Shown here: piece after piece, positions 56,806 through 64,000 of the stretch
Numbering within the stretch: the stretch's first letter is position 1
How the letters are laid out: the number at the start of each line of letters is the position of its first letter
Assembly (NCBI RefSeq): GCF_014779665.1
Contig: NZ_JACXYY010000010.1
Coordinates: forward strand, 1-64,000
DNA: 64,000 bases
From: Nocardioides hwasunensis
GTDB lineage: Bacteria; Actinomycetota; Actinomycetes; Propionibacteriales; Nocardioidaceae
Direction of reading: 5' to 3'
The notes under the pieces: model-generated
Databases searched by the model: none
Told to the model about the DNA's origin: nothing
The model's input: only the letters and a program-made list of their open reading frames with translations
Translations under genes and position numbers: made by a program

Positions 56806-57573
56806 TCAGCAGGGCTGGTAGTCGAACGAGATGTTGGTGAGGAACACGCCCTGGTTGCGGTCGACCCCACTGAACGACGTCATCGCGTTCCAGTAGGTCA
56901 GGTCGAAGGTCGAGACCGGTCCCGCGAACGCGATCGTCACGTTCCCGGCGCTGCTGGTGTTGTCGTTGTAGGTCCCTGCGCCGCGCCAGGGATCGCCCTG
57001 CACTCCAGTGCCCGACACTCCGGCACCGCGCGACGCCCTGACCTCGGTCCACCCGCTGTTCGAGATCTCGATGCGGTCGTCGTAGTCCCCGTCGAGGACG
57101 TCGATGTCGGTGAGCGTGAAGCGGAGGTTGGTGACCGGCTTGGTGAACGAGAAGGTGTAGACCCCCCGAGCGCTTCGCCCGGGAGCGGCGTAGCTCCCGG
57201 TCACGGTCTGAACGAGACCCAGACCACGCGTGCGCAGTCCCCCCACCGGGTTGAAGGTGGTGTAGAGGTCCACGCCCTGCGACTCGCTGCCGGGCGCCAT
57301 GCGTCCGGTGTAGGCAGCCTTGATCGTCATCGTGACCGGGTCGGAGTACTGGTTGGCCGGGGGGTTGTAGGTGAGGGCGTAGTCGCGACCACCGTTGCTG
57401 ATGGTGCCGCTGGCCGGGATCGGCATCGTGGCGCCGGTGATCGGCTGGCACGAGGCGGCGAAGGCCGGGGCGCTCGTGGCCACCGCGATGACCGGGACGC
57501 TCCACGCGGCGGCGCGGGTCACGCTGCGGCGCGACGGACGGGCCTCGGTCAGGCTGGTGATGTCGTACTTCAT
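56806..57573 (-). CDS. Tat-exported hypothetical protein
   Basis: 255 residues. The start MKYDITSLTEARPSRRSVTR followed by AAAWSVPVIAVATSAPAFAA is a twin-arginine signal with an AFA cleavage site near 41, a type frequent in actinobacterial surface proteins. The mature part is beta-rich, without recognised domain (SWT-repeat-like blocks such as NLRFTLTDIDVLDGDYDDRI). ATG 57573. It probably acts at the cell surface. Confidence 0.65.
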   Translation of the reverse strand: MKYDITSLTEARPSRRSVTRAAAWSVPVIAVATSAPAFAASCQPITGATMPIPASGTISNGGRDYALTYNPPANQYSDPVTMTIKAAYTGRMAPGSESQGVDLYTTFNPVGGLRTRGLGLVQTVTGSYAAPGRSARGVYTFSFTKPVTNLRFTLTDIDVLDGDYDDRIEISNSGWTEVRASRGAGVSGTGVQGDPWRGAGTYNDNTSSAGNVTIAFAGPVSTFDLTYWNAMTSFSGVDRNQGVFLTNISFDYQPC

Positions 57574-57611
57574 GGCTGCTACCTCGGTTGGCGCCGATCC
57601 CCCACGGACCC

Positions 57612-57700
57612 GCTGACTACTCAAAAGTAGGTCGGCGCTCTCCACCGCTCGGTAAAGACAAGTAAAGTTCAGTCTTCAACTTTGGAACGTTTCCGATCCC
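57612..57700. promoter_or_regulatory. AT-rich region with short inverted repeats upstream of the Tat-protein gene
   Basis: CTACTCAAAAGTAG (57617-57630) and AAAGTT...AACTTT (57664-57683) are two short inverted repeats in the only AT-rich stretch between the divergent Tat-protein gene and typA (gap 57574-57868). They are candidates for promoter elements or operators of either gene. Confidence 0.3.
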
Positions 57701-57868
57701 ACCCGATCGTGTCGTGTCGTGGGCCACATCGTGGTGGCTCGCCCGGCCGCGAGGGCATGCTCGAATGCTGGTTGGACGCCTGGTCGCACTAGACTTGCCG
57801 CGCTGCGGCCGTGCTGGCCGCGCCCCGGCCGCTCCCGGCCACCTCGTCTCAGCCCGGAAGGCTCGTGC

Positions 57869-59761
<1,893 letters not shown>

Positions 59762-59772
59762 GTCCTGGCCCT

Positions 59773-60444
59773 GTGGCGCCCTGCTCTCCTGCTCGTGTCG
59801 AGCCCGCCGACGGCGGGCCCGACGAGCTGGGCGAGCGGCTGGCGACGTGGCTCGAGGGGCTCGGTCTCGCCGACCAGCTGGCCGGAGCAGGGCTCCCGAC
59901 GTACGACCGTGCGCACGGCGCAGTGCGATGGCGCGAGCCCGGGACGCTCGAGCCACTGGACGCCGATCGGCTGGTCGAGCTCGACCGGCAGCTGCGCGCG
60001 ACGGGCGACGACCCCGCCCACGGCGTGCCGATCGCGCTGGTCCGGCTGCGGCGCGACGCACGGGTGCGCAGCGATCTGCTCGACGGCGGCTGGCTCGACT
60101 ACGCCGGTGTCGCCGCACTGCGCGGTGTCTCGGAGAACGCCGCCAGGTTCGCGCTGCACAAGGCCGCCGACCGGCGCGCGGTGCTGCTCGTGCAGAACGA
60201 CGGGGCCACGCTCGTGCCGATCTTCCAGCTCGACGCCGCCGGCGACGTGCGCGAGGAGCTGCTGGCCGTCCTCGAGCCGCTGCTCGCCTCGCGCATGGAC
60301 GCCTGGCGAGCCTGGATCTGGCTGACCACCCCGGTCGCGCTGCTGGGGGGTGCGGTCCCGCACGAGGTCGCTCGGAACCCCGAGGAGCAGCCCGTCGTGC
60401 AACGCGCAGCCGTGGCGCTGGCCGAGCGCACCCGCACCCGCTGA
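59773..60444 (+). CDS. Hypothetical protein, C-terminus resembles MbcA/ParS-type antitoxin region
   Basis: 223 residues, just 11 bases after typA. YAGVAALRGVSENAARFALH suggests a helix-turn-helix-like segment, and RAWIWLTTPVALLGGAVPHE with VARNPEEQPVVQRAAVALAE resembles the C-terminal region of the Xre/MbcA/ParS antitoxin group (W-L-P-G-P and a basic tail). The resemblance is weak and no RES-type toxin gene is near, so function is unassigned. GTG 59773 (VAPCSPARVE). Confidence 0.4.
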   Translation: MAPCSPARVEPADGGPDELGERLATWLEGLGLADQLAGAGLPTYDRAHGAVRWREPGTLEPLDADRLVELDRQLRATGDDPAHGVPIALVRLRRDARVRSDLLDGGWLDYAGVAALRGVSENAARFALHKAADRRAVLLVQNDGATLVPIFQLDAAGDVREELLAVLEPLLASRMDAWRAWIWLTTPVALLGGAVPHEVARNPEEQPVVQRAAVALAERTRTR

Positions 60445-60501
60445 CCGGCGTCACCGCCCATGAGGGCGGCTGACGCGGGTCAGTGGGTGCGGGAAGGACG
60501 G

Positions 60502-63500
60502 TCAGTCGGTGATGACCGCGACGCCCTCGATCCGGACCGGCTTCCTGTCTGCTGCGACGATCCGCAGCTTGCCGGTGCGGGCCTTCTTGCCCAGCTTGAC
60601 GACCTTGATGACGCTGAAGCGGTTCTTGCCCTTCAGCTGCACCGTCTTGATCCTCTTCTTACCGATGAAGACGTGGACGCGTCCGGCCTTCGGTGAGGTG
60701 GCCACGACCAGGCCCACCCGCCTGGCCTTCTTCACCTTCATCGACAGCGCAGCACCCTTGCCGCGCGAAGTGAGGAACCGGTTGCCGTAGGCCCTCTTGT
60801 TCTTCACCCGCTGCCAGCCACCGGAGCGCTTCAGCGCCGTGCTCTTGCGGGGCAGCGTGAAGGTCCGGGTCGCCGGGGTCGCGTCGGCGATGCCGGCGGC
60901 GTTGACCGCGGCGACGCTGAACTCGTGCGTGCCGGGCTTGACCTTGACCGTGACGGACCCCGTGGCGCAGTCGATCGCCTTGCCGTCGAGCGTGCACTGG
61001 AAGACGGCCGGGCTCACGGTCGAGGTGAAGCTGAACGTCTGGCGCTTCTTCAGCACGACGGCCCCCTTGGCGGGGCCTGCCTTGATCGACGTGCCGGGAG
61101 CCGGGCTGGCGGCCAGCTTGAACGAGGCGTCGTTGACGTCGAAGAAGTAGTTGTCCACCGCCTCGATCTTGATGCGGACGTCGCCCGCGGTGATGTTGGG
61201 CAGGGTCACCGTCTCGGACCCGTCGTTCGGCGTGGCCGTAGCCAGCACGGTGCCGAAGGTCGCCCCACCGTCGGTCGACAGCGAGATCCTCACGGTCGAC
61301 GCCAGGCGCTGGGTGCCGTTGACGGCCCAGGTCACTGGGACCGACGCACCACCCGGGACCGTCGCCCCGGCGGTCGCCTGGGAGGTCACCAGGAACGGCC
61401 CGGCGGACGGGTCGACCGTCAAGGTCACGTCGTCGTGCGCCACGCCGCCGCCGTTGGGGAACAGGTCGCGCCCGGTCACCCGGAAGTTCATGGCCCGGTC
61501 GGTCAGTCCGAAGCTGCCGAGGTAGTCGGCCGTGGGCAGGAACTCCGAGTAGCAGTCGAGCAACCCGGCGGGCAGCTTCTCGGTCTGCGGCGTCGTGGGC
61601 GTGGGGCACGTGCCCGTGGCGGCGTTCGTGTTGCCTGCCAGCACCTGGGTCATGTCGGGGAAGATCCGGGTGGGGTTCCCGTCCGCGATGTTCTGCCCCG
61701 GCGAGGGTGACGTGAGCGTGTCCTCGCTGCTGACCACAGCGTCGTCGCCGAACACCCGGAACAGCGGCCCGTAGGTCTTGGTGTTGTCCGCCAGTCGGGT
61801 CTGGCCGATCGGCGGACGCCCGGGACGCTCGACGAGGTTGCCCCCGAAGTTGGTCTGCTCCCACAGGTAGACGAGGGCGTCACCATCGGGGTCCGAGCCG
61901 GTGGCGGTGAGCGCGAACGGCGTACGGACCGGGATGGTCTTGTCGCCCGGGGCCTTCACGACGGGCGCTGCGTTGTCGGCGACGTCGGGGGTCGGGGACA
62001 CCGACACGCCGTCGTTCTGCGCCGGACCGCCGCGTGAGGTCTCCCCCACGAAGCCGGCGACACCACCGGGCTCGACGGTGAGCTCAGGGACGTCCACCGG
62101 CGTGAACACGTCAGGATCGAAGCTCACCGACGGCTCGTCGTTGAAGATGACCTGGAAGCCACGCTCGTCGGGCGCCGTCACCGTGTCGTCGTAGCCGAAC
62201 TCGTCGTAGCCCCACTGCGCGACCGAGACGTCGAGACCGGTGAGGCCGGCGATGGCCGTCTCGAGGCCGGCGGTGGTGTAGGAGGCGAACGGGACCAGCA
62301 CCGTGTCACCGCCGAAGCCGAGCTCGAGCGTGTCGCCGGTGCCGAACTCGTCGGTGAGCGAGACCGTCTGGACCTCGACGTTGTCGTAGGTCTCGGCGCG
62401 GGTGGCGTCCACCTCCTCGATGGTGCGGAACGAGAAGTAGGGGTCGGTGTGCGGCTGCAGGTCGTCCTGTCGGCAGATGCCGGCGTAGGCCATCACCGAC
62501 GAGCCCGAGCCGGGCTCCACGGACGCCGCGGAGATGTTGCCCCCGCACGAACCGAGCGCACCGTTGAAGGTGTGGTTGCCACCGAACTGGTGGCCGATCT
62601 CGTGCGCGACGTAGTCGATGGCGAAGAAGTCACCCCTGGGCTGGGGAAGGCCGGTGCAGCCGCCACCCTTGTAGTCGCCACCCATCACACCGAGGTAGGC
62701 GATCCCGCCACCGTTCACACCGAGCGCGATGTGTCCCACGTCGTAGTTCGAGGCGCCGATGAGCTGCCCCAGGACGGTGCGGTTCTTGCCGAGGGTCGGC
62801 ACGTCGCAGAAGTCGAGCTCGCCGTCGACGTCGTCGCTGGTGTCGCCGGGGGTGCCGTTGTCGTCGTAGGGCTCGAAGCACGGCGCCACGCCGCACGGGC
62901 CGTCGGCACCGGTGGCCTTGGCCTCGGTGTCCAGGTTCAGCCTCTCGGTGCCGTTGACCAGGCGCAGCTCGGTGGCGAGGTCGTTGTTGTAGATCTGGTT
63001 GACCCGGTTGATCAGGGTCACCTTCTCGGCCAGCACGTTGTCGGTGCCGAAGTAGGCGGCGTACGACGGATCCGACGTCAGGGCGAGTCGGTAGAAGTGT
63101 CGCTGGACGGGCTGCCCGGGGGCGGTCGAGCGGTCCGCGTCGGCTGCGACGACCGTCTCGCGCAACGCCTGCACCTCGCCCTCCTCCCGTCGCTTCTCTG
63201 GCGCGGGGAGGTCCGCGGATCGATAGCTCAGGTGCGCCGTGGTGCCGCGCTGGTTGTAGGCGGGATCGACGTACCAGTCGCTGCGACCACCCGGGGTGCG
63301 CACGAACGCGTGGAAGCCCATCGGGGTGATGTCGAGCGCGATGGAATCGCGCGCGTCATCGACGCCGCGCCCGGCCCAGGTGCCGATCTCGGGATGCGCG
63401 GCGGCCAGCTCGGACTCCATGGTCTGGGTCCGCTCGACGCGGAAGGACTGCAGTGTGCCGTCCGGTCCCGGGATCTCGACCACCGCGGACCCGCCACCGC

Positions 63501-63723
63501 TCGGCAGCGATGCGCGGAGCGAGTCGAGGTCGACCCGGCTCGCGGAGTAGTCCTTCGGCTCGACCCGGACCTTGGGGCCGGTCGCCTCGAAGCCGCGGAT
63601 CGCGGTGAAGGTGCGGTCGTCGGGAGCGGCCGAGGTCGTGGCGCCGGTCCACGCAGGCAGCACCCCCAGACCCACGACGACGGCTACGAGTGATGCGAGT
63701 CTGCGTGCTCCGGATCTGGACAA
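60502..63723 (-). CDS. Large secreted reprolysin-like zinc metalloprotease
   Basis: A 1073-residue exported protein. A 30-residue signal (LASLVAVVVGLGVLPAWTGA) is followed by a propeptide-like region and an M12B/reprolysin-like domain with HEIGHQFGGNHTF (His374, Glu375, His378, His384) and a Met-turn-like VMAYAGIC. Downstream lie Ig-like/cadherin-type and fibronectin-type regions (FALTATGSDPDGDALVYLWE, TWAVNGTQRLASTVRISLST), and a lysine-rich C-terminus (KKARRVGLVVATSPKAGRVH). Start is TTG at 63723 with GAGGGG 8 bases upstream; no better ATG/GTG lies near. Probable virulence- or nutrition-type exoenzyme. Confidence 0.88.
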   Translation of the reverse strand: MSRSGARRLASLVAVVVGLGVLPAWTGATTSAAPDDRTFTAIRGFEATGPKVRVEPKDYSASRVDLDSLRASLPSGGGSAVVEIPGPDGTLQSFRVERTQTMESELAAAHPEIGTWAGRGVDDARDSIALDITPMGFHAFVRTPGGRSDWYVDPAYNQRGTTAHLSYRSADLPAPEKRREEGEVQALRETVVAADADRSTAPGQPVQRHFYRLALTSDPSYAAYFGTDNVLAEKVTLINRVNQIYNNDLATELRLVNGTERLNLDTEAKATGADGPCGVAPCFEPYDDNGTPGDTSDDVDGELDFCDVPTLGKNRTVLGQLIGASNYDVGHIALGVNGGGIAYLGVMGGDYKGGGCTGLPQPRGDFFAIDYVAHEIGHQFGGNHTFNGALGSCGGNISAASVEPGSGSSVMAYAGICRQDDLQPHTDPYFSFRTIEEVDATRAETYDNVEVQTVSLTDEFGTGDTLELGFGGDTVLVPFASYTTAGLETAIAGLTGLDVSVAQWGYDEFGYDDTVTAPDERGFQVIFNDEPSVSFDPDVFTPVDVPELTVEPGGVAGFVGETSRGGPAQNDGVSVSPTPDVADNAAPVVKAPGDKTIPVRTPFALTATGSDPDGDALVYLWEQTNFGGNLVERPGRPPIGQTRLADNTKTYGPLFRVFGDDAVVSSEDTLTSPSPGQNIADGNPTRIFPDMTQVLAGNTNAATGTCPTPTTPQTEKLPAGLLDCYSEFLPTADYLGSFGLTDRAMNFRVTGRDLFPNGGGVAHDDVTLTVDPSAGPFLVTSQATAGATVPGGASVPVTWAVNGTQRLASTVRISLSTDGGATFGTVLATATPNDGSETVTLPNITAGDVRIKIEAVDNYFFDVNDASFKLAASPAPGTSIKAGPAKGAVVLKKRQTFSFTSTVSPAVFQCTLDGKAIDCATGSVTVKVKPGTHEFSVAAVNAAGIADATPATRTFTLPRKSTALKRSGGWQRVKNKRAYGNRFLTSRGKGAALSMKVKKARRVGLVVATSPKAGRVHVFIGKKRIKTVQLKGKNRFSVIKVVKLGKKARTGKLRIVAADRKPVRIEGVAVITD

Positions 63724-63811
63724 CGTGGTTCCCCTCGGTCGACGGTTCGACGCAGCCTAGGGTCCGCCGCCGACAACCACCAGGGCCACCGGGGTGACCT
63801 CGACGGTCCGG

Positions 63812-64000
63812 TCACTGCGCAGGATCGACGACCGCCGGCCGCAGGGTCGGCGCGAGCACCAGGAGGCCGATCAGGGGCATCGCTGCCAGCACGAGCAGGG
63901 CCACCGGCATGCCCAGCGCGCCGCCGAGTCCGGCGACCACGGCCGAGCCGACGCTGCCGCCGATGAGGAACAGCAAGGTCGAGACGCCGAGGGCGACACC
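63812..64000 (-). CDS. MFS transporter, C-terminal fragment (gene continues past the window)
   Basis: The frame open at the right edge encodes GVALGVSTLLFLIGGSVGSA, then VVAGLGGALGMPVALLVLAA and ends LVLAPTLRPAVVDPAQ, TGA at 63814-63812. The last two membrane segments and the tail match a DHA-type MFS exporter. Only the C-terminal 62 residues are visible. Confidence 0.7.
   Translation of the reverse strand, partial: GVALGVSTLLFLIGGSVGSAVVAGLGGALGMPVALLVLAAMPLIGLLVLAPTLRPAVVDPAQ

Overview
The window is high-GC actinobacterial chromosome. Gene content and order (a gephyrin-like glp/glpR locus, an IdeR-type DtxR regulator, an mscL-FmdB-5-FCL neighbourhood, citA-pdxH-serC), frequent GTG starts and interspersed GGTTGAGCAG/GTGTCGAAACC repeats point to Nocardioides or a close relative (Propionibacteriales). 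The genus is an inference; no rRNA is present to settle it.

Layout. 1-711: the right end of an IS3-family element inserted into an IS481-family transposase remnant, beside a tRNA-Ala(CGC) gene. 834-6024 (minus): a tightly coupled run of UDPGP-family UTP-glucose-1-phosphate uridylyltransferase, Glp/MoeA, MoaC, Mog/MoaB-type protein, RimJ-like acetyltransferase and GlpR, linking molybdenum cofactor genes to a cell-division-associated gephyrin/receptor pair. 6047-12662: 5-formyltetrahydrofolate cyclo-ligase, a penicillin-acylase-family hydrolase, FmdB zinc ribbon, SAF protein, MscL, and an LCP cell-wall ligase with a small partner. 12752-14827: a MerR regulator divergent from a SulP transporter around a perfect 30-bp palindrome, then tRNA-Arg(CCT).

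14850-28301 (minus) is the main accessory module: 14 genes, mostly joined by 4-base start/stop overlaps. They encode three flavin-dependent (luciferase-like) monooxygenases, two flavin reductases, a complete Dpp/Opp-type ABC importer, a CaiB/BaiF CoA-transferase, an enoyl-CoA hydratase-like protein, a cupin thiol-dioxygenase-like protein and an alpha/beta hydrolase. A divergent LysR-type gene carries an apparent frameshift. The set reads as uptake and oxidative breakdown of an organosulfur (or similar heteroatom) compound whose identity cannot be read from the sequence.

29362-36836 holds a saccharopine-dehydrogenase-like reductase, a secreted beta-propeller protein, a DUF2277-sirtuin pair, IdeR, a hotdog-like protein and a GH13 glucosidase. 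36935-44766 is a drug-efflux region: a MarR-DHA2 transporter operon preceded by a long leader with a 12-codon reading frame and competing hairpins (possible attenuation), a MerR regulator, and a TetR gene with a heterodimeric ABC exporter whose promoter spacer is filled by a perfect palindrome. 44859-53786 includes a large membrane-anchored glycosidase-like protein, pdxH, citA, a DCC-family protein, a secreted M15-like peptidase, a GNAT enzyme and serC, punctuated by repeat arrays. 53891-64000 holds topoisomerase IB, a macro-domain protein coupled to an M4 protease with an emfourin-like inhibitor domain, a Tat-exported protein, typA, a hypothetical protein, a large reprolysin-like secreted protease and the 3' end of an MFS gene.

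Several convergent gene pairs are separated by unusually long perfect inverted repeats that probably act as bidirectional terminators.
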